Source: JADJYF01 sp965278995
GTDB taxonomy: Bacteria > Pseudomonadota > Gammaproteobacteria > Ga0077536
Direction of reading: 5' to 3'
Length of the DNA stretch: 64,000 nt
Assembly: GCA_965278995.1 (NCBI GenBank)
Contig: OZ257136.1
Coordinates: 2,480,001-2,544,000, forward strand
Shown here: piece after piece, positions 51,505 through 60,357 of the stretch
Layout: every line of letters begins with the position of its first letter
How positions within the stretch are numbered: the first letter of the stretch is position 1
The notes under the pieces: model-generated
Told to the model about the DNA's origin: nothing
Seen by the model: the letters and a program-made list of their open reading frames with translations, nothing else
Database searches by the model: none
Translations under genes and position numbers: made by a program

Positions 51505-52542
51505 CTACGGCGCGCCTTTCAGCTCAGGGTAGTCGCCCAACTGGCTCACGCCGCCCAGCGGCTTGTTGGCCCCTTGATGACAGGTCGCGCAATTGATTTT
51601 CGGCGCATCGCCCGTCGGCCCGAGGCGGTTGGCCGGGAAGCTCGCCTGCAGCGGTGTCAGATATTCGTCGTTCAAGTGACGAACCATCTGAATGCCATGC
51701 CATGCCGTCACGCGGGTTGCCGGACTCTCGTCCCAATTGAAGAAATCTCGCGAATTGTGGCAGAACGTACAGTTGACACCGAGCGCCTTGGAGATATGGA
51801 TCATCAGGCCATAGGTTTTCTCCGTATCCTTGATCGAGCGCAGATCGCCCGTTGGCAACGCTGAAGTCGATGCGATCCGGATAGGATTGCTGCCCTGGAA
51901 CAATTCAGAGAACGGATCGAACGGCAGCGCGGTCATCCCGACCGTAGCGTTTGGTCTATTCTGGCCGTGCAGATTGCCGGCCAGCGCTGCGGTTTTCGGC
52001 CCGGGCTCGGTATACCAGACATTGGTCGGCACGTTGTGTCCGCGATGGCAGGTATAACAGGTCACGCCAGTCGCCGCGACATGCTGCTGCGCCGTGCTGT
52101 TGATGTGCTGGGTCATCTGCAACATGCGCCGAGCAACCACTTTCGTGTACAGCGAATCGTCGGCGAAGTCGGCGCCCTGATGGCAGTAGGCACAGCCCTG
52201 CTCAGGTGACACCCACGCGGTGATCGCCGTCATCAGGCGGGTGAACTCCGTGACGTCGAGATCAGCAAGAACCTGCACGTTGCGATAGACATCACCTGCG
52301 CGCGTACCTGACGGTGGCGCAGCCGGCATTGCGGCAGGAACGACATTGTCGGCGAGTTTCTTCGCCAGCACCTGCGGCGCGTAGACGCCGACCATACCGG
52401 TACCGCGGAATCCCTGCTGCTGACTGGCAGGCGGCGGCAACTCGCAGCCGGTCACCAACGCACACAGCGCGAGCAGCAGCGCGGTACGCGTGCGCGAGGT
52501 ACACATCGTGGTCAACTTCTCAATGCTCGTGGCCATGCTCAT
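51505..52542 (-). CDS. pufC: Reaction-centre tetrahaem cytochrome c subunit PufC
   Basis: Periplasmic cytochrome of 345 residues that re-reduces the special pair. Four CxxCH haem motifs are present: CAYCH (117-121), CYTCH (162-166), CTFCH (258-262) and CATCH (318-322). A lipobox LVTGC places the lipidated Cys at residue 33. I chose the ATG at 52542, which overlaps the pufM stop (ATGA) and has GGGAG 7 nt upstream; ATG 52506 would give a shorter signal. It is the last gene of the crtEF-bchCXYZ-puf transcript. Confidence 0.95.
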   Translation of the reverse strand: MSMATSIEKLTTMCTSRTRTALLLALCALVTGCELPPPASQQQGFRGTGMVGVYAPQVLAKKLADNVVPAAMPAAPPSGTRAGDVYRNVQVLADLDVTEFTRLMTAITAWVSPEQGCAYCHQGADFADDSLYTKVVARRMLQMTQHINSTAQQHVAATGVTCYTCHRGHNVPTNVWYTEPGPKTAALAGNLHGQNRPNATVGMTALPFDPFSELFQGSNPIRIASTSALPTGDLRSIKDTEKTYGLMIHISKALGVNCTFCHNSRDFFNWDESPATRVTAWHGIQMVRHLNDEYLTPLQASFPANRLGPTGDAPKINCATCHQGANKPLGGVSQLGDYPELKGAP

Positions 52543-53519
52543 GGTTGCACTCCCTGAACCGCCGCCGGATCGGTCACTGCTGGAAACACGGCCGGATAGC
52601 TCGGCGCGACGCCATGCTTGACCGACCATAGATACCAGTTGTCGACAGCCGTGCCGCTGAGCAGGATGCCGATGCCGCCTGTCAGTGGGCACAACACGGC
52701 GAACCACCACGCCCAGCGATGGATCGATTCCATCGTCGCGTTGAAGCCCATTGTCCAGCGCCAGAACAGTGCTGCACGTTCGGAGGCCGTTCCGCGATCG
52801 ACGACCTGCTCGATTTCACGCTCGCCGCCGTAACGACTGACAGCGAGAATCGTCGCACCGTGCATCGCGAACAGCAGCGTCGAGCCGTAAAGAAACGCAA
52901 TCGACAGCATGTGGAACGGGTTGTAGAACAGGTTGCCGTAGCGAATCGAGAATGCCGCTGTCCAATCCAGGTGCGGAAAAATGCCGAAAGGTACAGCTTC
53001 GCCCCAATTCCCCATCAGTACCGGTCGAATGAAACCCAGCACCAGATACAACCAGATTGCCGCAGCGAACGCCCAGGCGACGTGCGTGCCAAGTCCCAGC
53101 GCGCGAGCGCGGGTATACATGCGCGTCCACCACAGCAGTATCGACAGGGTGAGAAAGAAGCCGGCCATCAGCCACCAGCCGCCGTCGTTCAACGGTGGGA
53201 TGCTCAGACCGTAGTGGGCCGGCGGCGGCTCGAGTGCGAGCCAGGGTAACTGGCGCACGAATTGTATCGGGTCCCAGCCCACCGAGGCGAACATGTTCAG
53301 CCCGATGATTTCGATCGCGACGAAGCCGCAGACGAGCGCCGCAAGCCCGGTCGTACCGAGATACATCGGCCCGATCTGCGCGTCGCCGAAACGACCGAGC
53401 AGGCTCGAGAAGAAAGTGAGGCGACCGCGCGGCCACAGGTCACCTTTCTTCGAGGGCACGCCGGGGTAGGCCGCTGCGCGAACCTGCACCCGCGTGAAAA
53501 TATTCTGATATTCAGCCAT
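52539..53519 (-). CDS. pufM: Photosynthetic reaction-centre M subunit
   Basis: Type-II reaction-centre subunit of 326 residues with five membrane helices. Ligands are present one number above Rhodobacter numbering because of the Met: His183 and His203 (bacteriochlorophylls), His220, Glu235 and His267 (non-haem iron). They lie in FPHLDW, NPFHMLSIAF, FAMHGATIL, GGEREIEQ and SIHRWAWW. It binds quinone QA. The start is 24 nt after pufL. A long antisense frame over pufL-pufM is a shadow. Confidence 0.98.
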   Translation of the reverse strand: MAEYQNIFTRVQVRAAAYPGVPSKKGDLWPRGRLTFFSSLLGRFGDAQIGPMYLGTTGLAALVCGFVAIEIIGLNMFASVGWDPIQFVRQLPWLALEPPPAHYGLSIPPLNDGGWWLMAGFFLTLSILLWWTRMYTRARALGLGTHVAWAFAAAIWLYLVLGFIRPVLMGNWGEAVPFGIFPHLDWTAAFSIRYGNLFYNPFHMLSIAFLYGSTLLFAMHGATILAVSRYGGEREIEQVVDRGTASERAALFWRWTMGFNATMESIHRWAWWFAVLCPLTGGIGILLSGTAVDNWYLWSVKHGVAPSYPAVFPAVTDPAAVQGVQP

Positions 53520-53543
53520 GAGTCCTTCCTCCGCGTCGCGACA

Positions 53544-54365
53544 TCACCAGATCGGGAGATTCAGCCACCAGGTCCACCATTCAGGCCATCCACGCGTCCA
53601 GAACGGCCCGCTGAGGACAATGCACATCGCACTCCAGAAGCCGGCCGAAAGCGCCAGAAACAATCCCAGACGATGGATGCCGAGCGTTCCGATCGAGTAG
53701 CCGATGGCGTCGCGAAAAAACGTATTCTCGTGTTCCGCCGTCTTTACTTCCGAACCGTCGCCAGGATTCGTCGCCGACAGGATCAGCGAGCCATGCAGCG
53801 ACAACGCGAACGTTGTCGTGAAGAAGAAGCTGACAGCGAGCATATGCGCCGGGTTGTAATGAAAATGCAGGTACTGGTAGCCGACGTTCGACACCCAGTC
53901 GAGATGACTGAGAATGCCGTAGGGAAAACCATGGCCCCATGCGCCCATCAGGAACGGCCGGATGACGACCAGCGTGAAGTAGGCAAAGATCGCCACGCTG
54001 AACGCAAACGGCACGTGGTATCCGATACCGAGCTTGCGACAGATCTCGACTTCGCGCAGTGCCCACGAACTGAAAGCGCCGAGCGCACAGAACGTGATCA
54101 GTTGCCACAGCCCTCCCTCCATGAGCGGCGCCAGCGCCAACCCGTAAGAAAGATCCGGCGGTGCAATATTGATCTGCCACACGTTCCAGGTCGGCCCCAT
54201 GGCCGCACCGTAGAGGATCAACGCTATCCCCAGCGCCGTGAAGAAGATGGTCGTGACGCCAAAGAAGCCGACGTAGAACGGACCTACCCAGAAATCGAAC
54301 AGGTCCCCCCCGATCAGCGTTCCGCCGCGCACGCGGTATTTTCGTTCGAAGCTCAGCATCGCCAT
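53544..54365 (-). CDS. pufL: Photosynthetic reaction-centre L subunit
   Basis: Type-II reaction-centre subunit of 273 residues. It begins MAMLSFERKYRVRGGTLIGG. His154 and His174 ligate bacteriochlorophylls; His191 and His231 ligate iron. Glu213 and Ser224 in HENTFFRDAIGYSIG are the QB proton-path residues. All match the classical L subunit with a +1 offset. The gene follows a 114-nt intercistronic region with two strong hairpins. Confidence 0.98.
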   Translation of the reverse strand: MAMLSFERKYRVRGGTLIGGDLFDFWVGPFYVGFFGVTTIFFTALGIALILYGAAMGPTWNVWQINIAPPDLSYGLALAPLMEGGLWQLITFCALGAFSSWALREVEICRKLGIGYHVPFAFSVAIFAYFTLVVIRPFLMGAWGHGFPYGILSHLDWVSNVGYQYLHFHYNPAHMLAVSFFFTTTFALSLHGSLILSATNPGDGSEVKTAEHENTFFRDAIGYSIGTLGIHRLGLFLALSAGFWSAMCIVLSGPFWTRGWPEWWTWWLNLPIW

Positions 54366-54388
54366 GGTTCTTCTCCCCGCTCCGCGGT

Positions 54389-54458
54389 ACGCGCGGTCCC
54401 ACCCCGCGCGTTCACTGTCCTGCCCGCTGGCGAGATCGGGTCCACTCCCGACCTCGCC
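54389..54458 (-). promoter_or_regulatory. Tandem pufA-pufL intercistronic hairpins
   Basis: Two stem-loops fill the pufA-pufL gap. 54429-54458: GGCGAGATCGGG / CCCGACCTCGCC, 11 of 12 pairs, 6-nt loop. 54389-54411: ACGCGCGG / CCGCGCGT, perfect 8 bp, 7-nt loop. Hairpins here are known in Rhodobacter to protect the pufBA mRNA segment and raise the LH1 to reaction-centre ratio. The same role is inferred. Confidence 0.8.
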
Positions 54459-54479
54459 GAGTGCCCGAAGGCGTTGCGT

Positions 54480-54689
54480 TTACCCGTTGGTCTCGGCGAC
54501 GAGACTGGCGGGCTGTCCGGGCATTTCCGACTGCAGTGAAACTGCCGCCGAAGCTGCCGGATCCTGCATCCAGTTGAACCTGCCGGTGCTCAACAGAATG
54601 AAGTGGATCAAAAGCGCCAGGACCGCCAAAAAGACCGCCAAAGCGATCAGGGCCCGACGCGGATCGAATAGTAGCCATACTCTCCACAC
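54480..54689 (-). CDS. pufA: LH1 antenna alpha polypeptide
   Basis: Core antenna alpha chain of 69 residues, GTG start with AGGAGG upstream (8 nt). One membrane helix (about 12-34) carries the bacteriochlorophyll ligand His29 in LLIHFILLST, and FNWMQ follows. The N-terminal MWRVWLLFDPRRAL is the classical LH1-alpha start. The C-terminal extension (about 20 residues after FNWMQDP) is long but within the known range and may be processed. Confidence 0.96.
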   Translation of the reverse strand: MWRVWLLFDPRRALIALAVFLAVLALLIHFILLSTGRFNWMQDPAASAAVSLQSEMPGQPASLVAETNG

Positions 54690-54735
54690 GGTTCGCTCCT
54701 CCTATATCAATTACAAATTGGGTTGATGGTTGTCT

Positions 54736-54885
54736 TCACTGCAACCACGGGCGCCACGTCCACACCAGAAAGTGCGCGATGATGGCGATTACCGTGAATA
54801 TGATGAAGCTCTGGACGAAGATGCTGTGAAACTCCTTCGCCTCCTGATCCGTCAGCCCGGTCAGGGAACCCCTGTTGTCTGCCAT
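54736..54885 (-). CDS. pufB: LH1 antenna beta polypeptide
   Basis: A 49-residue polypeptide, translated by hand because it is short: MADNRGSLTGLTDQEAKEFH is followed by a membrane helix. His20 is conserved at the cytoplasmic side. His38, in IIAHFLVWTWRPWLQ, is the bacteriochlorophyll ligand, and WRPW is the usual C-terminal motif. The start has GAGGAAG just upstream. It pairs with pufA, 46 nt downstream. Confidence 0.96.
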   Translation of the reverse strand: MADNRGSLTGLTDQEAKEFHSIFVQSFIIFTVIAIIAHFLVWTWRPWLQ

Positions 54886-54948
54886 TACTGTCTTCCTCAT
54901 CGATGGCCTTACGGCCGTTACCGCGCAAAGCCCGCGCGGCTGGGGTTA

Positions 54949-55002
54949 CCGCGGCGATCGAGGCCGCGGCTGTCTTTCACTCGACCGCAATAGCTGCGGT
55001 CG
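54949..55002 (-). promoter_or_regulatory. Hairpins between pufQ and pufB
   Basis: CGACCGCA / TGCGGTCG (54982-55002, 8 bp, 5-nt loop) and CCGCGGC / GCCGCGG (54949-54969, 7 bp, 7-nt loop) stand in the 131-nt pufQ-pufB gap, in the 5' leader of pufBA. They may act as a processing or stabilising structure. I see no separate promoter consensus. Confidence 0.6.
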
Positions 55003-55016
55003 CGCGAATGCTTTCG

Positions 55017-55247
55017 TCAGGCGCTGAACACCAGCGGAATGATTGTGTGCGCCGCATGCCGGGCTTCGGCGAAGACCGATAAGCGCGAGCCGGCATTGAC
55101 GCCCAGCGGGCGCCAGCGCATCGGCATCAAGCGCCCGATCAGGGCCAGGACCAGGAACACCGGGAAGCACACGGCGACGATATGCCGGTACTGGCGGGCG
55201 TCCCGCTCAACGGCGCGCGTGTGCGCGCGAACAATGAGGTCGTTCAT
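55017..55247 (-). CDS. pufQ: PufQ protein
   Basis: A 76-residue protein between bchZ and pufB, the expected place for pufQ, which supports bacteriochlorophyll synthesis or delivery to the core complex. One membrane helix lies at about residues 22-42 (HIVAVCFPVFLVLALIGRLM). The C-terminal segment AEARHAAHTIIPLVFSA resembles the 'A-xxA-xxITPxIF' end of known PufQ. An AGGAG lies 6 nt before the ATG. Sequence conservation is weak in this family, so position carries part of the call. Confidence 0.85.
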   Translation of the reverse strand: MNDLIVRAHTRAVERDARQYRHIVAVCFPVFLVLALIGRLMPMRWRPLGVNAGSRLSVFAEARHAAHTIIPLVFSA

Positions 55248-55284
55248 GCGTAGCTCCTCAGGAGAAATCGATCATTGGCGGTAC

Positions 55285-56739
55285 TCATGCCGCGCGCCCT
55301 CCGCTGCGACTGCCGTCGAGGGCGCGAACGGCATCCAGCGTGACCTTGGCGGCGCCGGCGCTTCGCGCGCGACGCTCGGCGCTGTCGCGCAGGCGTTTGG
55401 CAGCCGATATGCGCACCAGCACCGGCTCGGCGTCGACGAGTTCCTGTAGCGCCGCTTCAGCGGCAACGTCCCAGGCCAGTGCGCGCTCACCGCGTGCCGG
55501 CGTCGCTTCGACCTGATCCATGTCGCTGGCCAGCGGCAGGATGTTGAACAGAGCGTCGAACAACGCGTTGCAGACTTCCTGCACCAGATAAGTCGCGCCG
55601 GCATAACCCATGAACGGTGTGCCGGTGTGCCGACGGATGATCGCGCCGGGAAATGAGGCCGGAATGTACATGCAGCGACTGCCGATCTCGCTCAGATACA
55701 TGCGCTCGTTGTAACTGCCGAACAATATCAACGGAGTCTTCTCTTGGACTGCCTGACGGACTGCCGCGTTATCCGGTTTGACACCGGGGCGTCGCGAGAA
55801 CGAGAACGTGCACGGCAGGCCGAGCTCGGTTTCAAGATAGTGGCGGATGCCGCGCGCATAGGTTTCGGTGGCAACGATGGCGAAACTTGCCGTGCCGAAG
55901 AAATCCTGCGTGACCGAGCGCCATAGATCCCACAACGGCTTGATGGTCGTATGTTTCTCGCGTTCGATGAACGGCTCGGGATCAAGGCCAAGCAGCTCAC
56001 CCAGCGTGCGCAGAAAAGTTGTCGTGCTGAACAGCCCGATAGGCGCCTGCAGATAGGGGCGCTCCAGCGTCTCGCAGAGCTGGCGACCGAATTCGCGATA
56101 CATGCAGACATTGACGACGGCATCGCCCAGACGCGGCACTTCCGACAGGTGCGTTCCGAGAGGAAAGACGAGATTCAGTTCCGCACCGATACCTTCGACC
56201 AGCCGCTTGATCTCAGCCAGATCGGAGGCCGAATTGAAGTAGCCGTAAGCCGGGCCGATGATGTTGACCAACGGTCGTTGCGCTGTTGTGTCACTGGCCT
56301 TGCGCGGGCGCTTTTCCTTGCGCCCGTAATTCGTCCATAGCCAGGTCAGGGCGCGATCGGCGCTCTGCCACTGATCCTCATCGATAGTGCGCGGCAGAAA
56401 ACGCTGGATGCCGGTCCCTTCAGGCGTCACGCCGCCACCGATCATCTCGGCTATCGAGCCGGTCACGACCACGCTCGGCAGATTCGGATCGAGCGCCGCG
56501 TGAGCGCGCTTCATGGCGCCCTCGGTTCCTTTCTGACCGAGTTCGTCTTCGGACAATCCGGTCACGACTATCGGCAACTCATGTGGCGGCAGGCCGTCGG
56601 TGTAATGCAACACCGAAGTGACCGGAAGATTCTCGCAGCCTACCGGTCCGTCGATGATGACCTGCAGACCCTTGACGGCAGTGAAGACATACACTGCGCC
56701 CCAGTAGCCGCCCGCGCGATCGTGATCGAGGACCAGCAT
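55285..56739 (-). CDS. bchZ: Chlorophyllide a reductase subunit BchZ
   Basis: A 484-residue NifK-like catalytic subunit of chlorophyllide a oxidoreductase (BchXYZ), which reduces ring B to make bacteriochlorophyllide a. It begins LVLDHDRAGGYWGAVYVFTA and has the cluster-ligand region DGPVGCENLPVTSVLHYTDG. Other blocks are NIIGPAYGYFNSASDLAEIK and GTPFMGYAGATYLVQEVCNA. The ATG overlaps the bchY stop by 1 nt. Confidence 0.97.
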   Translation of the reverse strand: MLVLDHDRAGGYWGAVYVFTAVKGLQVIIDGPVGCENLPVTSVLHYTDGLPPHELPIVVTGLSEDELGQKGTEGAMKRAHAALDPNLPSVVVTGSIAEMIGGGVTPEGTGIQRFLPRTIDEDQWQSADRALTWLWTNYGRKEKRPRKASDTTAQRPLVNIIGPAYGYFNSASDLAEIKRLVEGIGAELNLVFPLGTHLSEVPRLGDAVVNVCMYREFGRQLCETLERPYLQAPIGLFSTTTFLRTLGELLGLDPEPFIEREKHTTIKPLWDLWRSVTQDFFGTASFAIVATETYARGIRHYLETELGLPCTFSFSRRPGVKPDNAAVRQAVQEKTPLILFGSYNERMYLSEIGSRCMYIPASFPGAIIRRHTGTPFMGYAGATYLVQEVCNALFDALFNILPLASDMDQVEATPARGERALAWDVAAEAALQELVDAEPVLVRISAAKRLRDSAERRARSAGAAKVTLDAVRALDGSRSGGRAA

Positions 56740-58268
56740 CAGACGGCATCCTCGACATTGCGTTTGGCGGCCTGACGCTCGCGTTTGCGACGCTGCGCTT
56801 CGCGAAACTCGCTATCGTCTACCGGCGTCTTCTGCCAGATACCGGCAGCATGCCCTTCGCCAACGCCCTCAAAGAACGCTTTCATGCGGTCGAAGCGCTC
56901 ACGCCCGGCCATCGCCGCATTGACCACCTGAGCCAGGGAACCGGCACCGGCGACTCCCATCAGCGGCCGCGCGGAAATGAGGTTGGTGAAATACAGCGCG
57001 GGAATGGCCAGACTTTTTGCTTTCTGCACCACCGGCGTAGTGCCGACAGCGAGATCGGGTTCGAACTCGCGCATCGCCGCGAGATCCTGTTCGAGCGAAG
57101 CGCGGTACTGAACGTGCACGCCACGCGCAGCGAGCCACTCGCGGTCCGGTTCCGACCACGGCGTACGCGGGCAAGCCGTGCCGACATAGCGAACGTCAGC
57201 ACCGCTCTCGATCAGCAATCGCGCAACGATGAGTTCAGAGCCTTCATATCCCGACAATGTGATCCGGCCGGTAATCGGCGTTCGTGCCAGCGCGTCTTTG
57301 ATTGCCGGCAAGCTGGCATTCTTGGCCGCAGCCAGCGCTGCCGCGCCGATGCCGCACGTTCTCGCTACTGCTTCGAGCCAGTCATTGGTCCCTTCGTAAC
57401 CAACCGGCGCCGAGCCGAGGGCCGGACGACCCGCTGCGGCGAACTCACGCAGACTTGCGGTGTAGAACGGATGCATGGCGGCAACGGCAACGCAGTCGAG
57501 CGCGGCATACAGTTCGCGCCATTCGCGCGTTGGCACGGTGGCACCGACGGTCAAACCCATCGGCTTGATCAGCGCAGAGACCGTGATCGGATCGACCGGG
57601 AACATTTCGCCGAGCAGCGTGATGGTTGGCTCTTCGATACGGCCACCGCGTGGCGCCTGCACCGGGCCGGCCTCGGCTTCCGTTCGTGCATAGCGAAGCA
57701 TGGCGCCCGACAGCACATCTTTCGCTTCGGCATGCGTCGGTACACCAAAGCCGGGCACGTCGATGCACACGATACGCACACCGTTGATCTCGCGCGGCAG
57801 CAGCTTGAGCGGCACGCCGGATGCCGTCGGCACACACAGATTGGTGACGACGATGGCGTCATACAGTGCGGGATCGGCAAGCTGGAACACGGCCTCGCGG
57901 ATGTCTTCGAACAGCTTGCCGGTAACCAGCGTCTCGGAGTTGAACGGCACGTAGCCGACTGAGCGGCGGGCGCCATAAAAATGCGAAGTGAACGTCAGCC
58001 CGTACACGCAGCAGGCGGAGCCCGACAGCACAGTGGCCGTGCGGCGCATGCGCAAGCCGACACGCAGCGATCCGAAAGCCGGGCACATGCTCTGCGGCTG
58101 GTCGTGCGGGCCCACCGGATAATCAGCGGCGTACTGCGCGAGCAGCTCGGCGTTGCCAGCCGCGGCGGCTGCGCGGCGCAGCTCGGCTTTGGAGCCGTGA
58201 CACGACACGCCTTCTGCCACAGGCACTTGAGCTGCAGGCAGAGTCGCGGTGTCAACGGCTGTCGTCAT
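56739..58268 (-). CDS. bchY: Chlorophyllide a reductase subunit BchY
   Basis: A 509-residue NifD-like subunit of BchXYZ. Cluster-binding Cys residues lie in PQSMCPAFGSLRVGLRM and LSGSACCVYGLTFTSHFYGA. Further blocks are ICIDVPGFGVPTHAEAKDVL (in part) and ITLLGEMFPVDPITVSALIK. The N-terminal 25 residues are variable. It stands 40 nt after bchX. Confidence 0.97.
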   Translation of the reverse strand: MTTAVDTATLPAAQVPVAEGVSCHGSKAELRRAAAAAGNAELLAQYAADYPVGPHDQPQSMCPAFGSLRVGLRMRRTATVLSGSACCVYGLTFTSHFYGARRSVGYVPFNSETLVTGKLFEDIREAVFQLADPALYDAIVVTNLCVPTASGVPLKLLPREINGVRIVCIDVPGFGVPTHAEAKDVLSGAMLRYARTEAEAGPVQAPRGGRIEEPTITLLGEMFPVDPITVSALIKPMGLTVGATVPTREWRELYAALDCVAVAAMHPFYTASLREFAAAGRPALGSAPVGYEGTNDWLEAVARTCGIGAAALAAAKNASLPAIKDALARTPITGRITLSGYEGSELIVARLLIESGADVRYVGTACPRTPWSEPDREWLAARGVHVQYRASLEQDLAAMREFEPDLAVGTTPVVQKAKSLAIPALYFTNLISARPLMGVAGAGSLAQVVNAAMAGRERFDRMKAFFEGVGEGHAAGIWQKTPVDDSEFREAQRRKRERQAAKRNVEDAV

Positions 58269-58308
58269 GGGCGGGTACTACTTTTCGTTCCGGTTAAGCG
58301 TGGATGGC

Positions 58309-59313
58309 CTAGACGGCGTCGTAGACGACTTCGAGCGACGGCTTGACGATGCGCGTACTGCCGCACATGTCTTCCAGGGTCGCTGGTTCGAGCACGACAT
58401 TACGACCGACCTGACTGGCGTCGAACAAACCGAGCAGCGCGTCCGACGTCAGCGGTCGCGGTTGACGCGGCGGCGCCAGGCCGACATTGGTGGCCAACTC
58501 TTCGAACAACGGTCCCCAGCGACCGCCTGGTTTGCCGATGATTTCGTAATTGGCGCTCTTGCGTCGGATGTCATCGTCTGCCGGAATTGAGGCGAGTACC
58601 GGAATGTCGACTGCTTCGGCGAATTTTTCCGCTTCACCCGTGCCGTCGTTCTTGTTGATGACGATACCGGCAACGCCGACGTTGCCGCCGAGCTTGCGGA
58701 AATATTCGACAGCCGAGCAGACATTATTGGCGACGTAAAGCGACTGCAGATCGTTCGAGCCGACCACGATCACTTTCTGGCACATGTCGCGCGCTATCGG
58801 CAGGCCGAAACCGCCGCATACAACGTCACCGAGAAAATCGAGCAGCACGTAGTCGAAACCCCACTCGTGAAAACCGAGTTTCTCGAGCAGTTCGAAACCG
58901 TGAATGATGCCGCGACCGCCACAACCGCGGCCCACTTCCGGACCGCCGAGTTCCATCGCGAAGGTGCCGTCGCGTTTAAAGCAGACATCGCTGATGCTGA
59001 CCTGCTCACCGGCTTGCTGTTTGAGCGACGAAGTCGCGATGATGGTCGGGCAGGCGCGACCACCGAACAGCAGCGAGGTCGTGTCGCTTTTGGGGTCACA
59101 CCCGATGAGCAGTACTTTCTTGCCCTGCTGAGCCATCATGTACGACAGATTGGCCAGCGTGAAACTTTTGCCGATGCCGCCTTTGCCATAGATGGCGATT
59201 ACCTGCGTCTCGGGCTTGGTCGCAGGTTCGGCGGTCTGCACTGGCTCGCGGGCTGGCGCGCGATCGATACGCTGCAGCGGAATCGTCGCGCCAGGCGCTG
59301 TCGGTGCATTCAT
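58309..59313 (-). CDS. bchX: Chlorophyllide a reductase ATPase subunit BchX
   Basis: NifH-like ATPase, 334 residues from the ATG at 59313, which overlaps the bchC stop by 4 nt; the longer frame reads back through bchC and is not used. The P-loop IYGKGGIGKS is at about residues 49-58, with LLIGCDPKSDTTSLLFGG. The 4Fe-4S ligands are in EVGRGCGGRG and LGDVVCGGFGLPIARDM. It donates electrons to BchYZ. Confidence 0.97.
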   Translation of the reverse strand: MNAPTAPGATIPLQRIDRAPAREPVQTAEPATKPETQVIAIYGKGGIGKSFTLANLSYMMAQQGKKVLLIGCDPKSDTTSLLFGGRACPTIIATSSLKQQAGEQVSISDVCFKRDGTFAMELGGPEVGRGCGGRGIIHGFELLEKLGFHEWGFDYVLLDFLGDVVCGGFGLPIARDMCQKVIVVGSNDLQSLYVANNVCSAVEYFRKLGGNVGVAGIVINKNDGTGEAEKFAEAVDIPVLASIPADDDIRRKSANYEIIGKPGGRWGPLFEELATNVGLAPPRQPRPLTSDALLGLFDASQVGRNVVLEPATLEDMCGSTRIVKPSLEVVYDAV

Positions 59314-60251
59314 GAGCAGTTTCTCCAATCGAGAATCATCTTGAGACAGGCCGGATCGCCGAAAGCGGTGGCATAGGCAGCCGGCGCTTCCCGCGCGTCG
59401 CTGTGGTGCGTAATCAGTACATCGAGATTCAGCGTGCCGGCGGCAATCAGCGCGCTGACTGCGCTCAGATCGGCTGCGCGCCATTCCGCCGCAACGCGCA
59501 GTCGCGCTTCACGCATGAATGCTGGCGGAAAATGAAAACTGAGCGGCTGTGCATAGAAACCGGCAAGCACGATTTCGCCACCGGGGGCGAGTCGACCGAT
59601 CAAGGTATTGAGCAGGCTCGCATCGCCGCTTGCGTCATAGATGCTGTGATAATCGCGACGATCGTCGTCATCCGGATGCACGACCGGATAACCGACAGCG
59701 CCGGCGCGGCGTATTGGCACTTTCTCCCACACTGTCGGCGGCGGCGCACCGGCGGCAAGCGCCAGGCGCGCGAGCAGTCGACCGACGACACCGTGGCCGA
59801 CGATGAGATCCGGCTGCGCCGCAAACGGCGCCTGGGTCGCGTGATAGGCGGTCGCGGCGAGCGCCATCAACACGCCGTTCTCGCCCAGTTGTTCCGCTAT
59901 CGGCACGACTCGCGCGGCATCGACCATCACTCTCGCCGACGCACCGCCGAACAAAGCGCGTACCTCGCCGTAGCACCGTGCGCCGGGGACGAACACGCGC
60001 TGACCGAGCAGGTGCGCCGCTGCGCCATCGGCGCGGGTGACACGACCGACAGATTCGTAGCCCGGCACGAGCGGATAGGCGAGACCCGGGAAAGGTGGCA
60101 TCTGCCCCGACCACAGCAGCTTTTCGGTACCTGTACTGATACCAGTCCATTCCATATCGACCGTCACGTCATCCGTCACTGCCGGGCACAGCGTGACTGG
60201 CGAGAGTGCCAATCGTTGCGGTTCCTGGATGATGACGGCCTGGGTCTGCAT
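59310..60251 (-). CDS. bchC: 3-hydroxyethyl bacteriochlorophyllide a dehydrogenase BchC
   Basis: Zinc-alcohol-dehydrogenase-like enzyme, 313 residues, oxidising the C3 hydroxyethyl to acetyl. Family segments are VDMEWTGISTGTEKLLWSGQ, then FPGLAYPLVPGYESVGRV and LIVGHGVVGRLLARLALAAG. The C-terminus ends GDPACLKMILDWRNCS. It starts the bchCXYZ-puf segment, with PpsR-type boxes 62-105 nt upstream. Confidence 0.95.
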   Translation of the reverse strand: MQTQAVIIQEPQRLALSPVTLCPAVTDDVTVDMEWTGISTGTEKLLWSGQMPPFPGLAYPLVPGYESVGRVTRADGAAAHLLGQRVFVPGARCYGEVRALFGGASARVMVDAARVVPIAEQLGENGVLMALAATAYHATQAPFAAQPDLIVGHGVVGRLLARLALAAGAPPPTVWEKVPIRRAGAVGYPVVHPDDDDRRDYHSIYDASGDASLLNTLIGRLAPGGEIVLAGFYAQPLSFHFPPAFMREARLRVAAEWRAADLSAVSALIAAGTLNLDVLITHHSDAREAPAAYATAFGDPACLKMILDWRNCS

Positions 60252-60312
60252 GCTGGGTCCGTGGTCCGTTTCTGAATGCGGCGGTCCTGCGGGGGACGGC
60301 TCTGCGTATGTA

Positions 60313-60356
60313 TGTCAGTTTAGATTGACAGCTTAAAATGTCAATGTGAATTTACG
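60313..60356. promoter_or_regulatory. PpsR/CrtJ-type boxes upstream of bchC
   Basis: TGTCAGTTTAGATTGACA (60313-60330) is a perfect TGTc-N10-gACA palindrome. A second, imperfect box TGTCAATGTGAATTTACG (60339-60356) lies 26 bp further from bchC, next to the crtF stop. Paired boxes upstream of bchC are the classical target for the aerobic, light-sensitive repressor. No ppsR gene lies in the window. Confidence 0.78.
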
Positions 60357-60357
60357 T

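Noticed and set aside
53262..54539. 425-codon plus-strand open frame
   Set aside because: Antisense to pufL and pufM, both of which show every cofactor ligand; the product is rich in Arg, Gln and Glu with no domain.
56850..57962. 370-codon plus-strand open frame
   Set aside because: Antisense to bchY; composition is that of a reversed coding frame.
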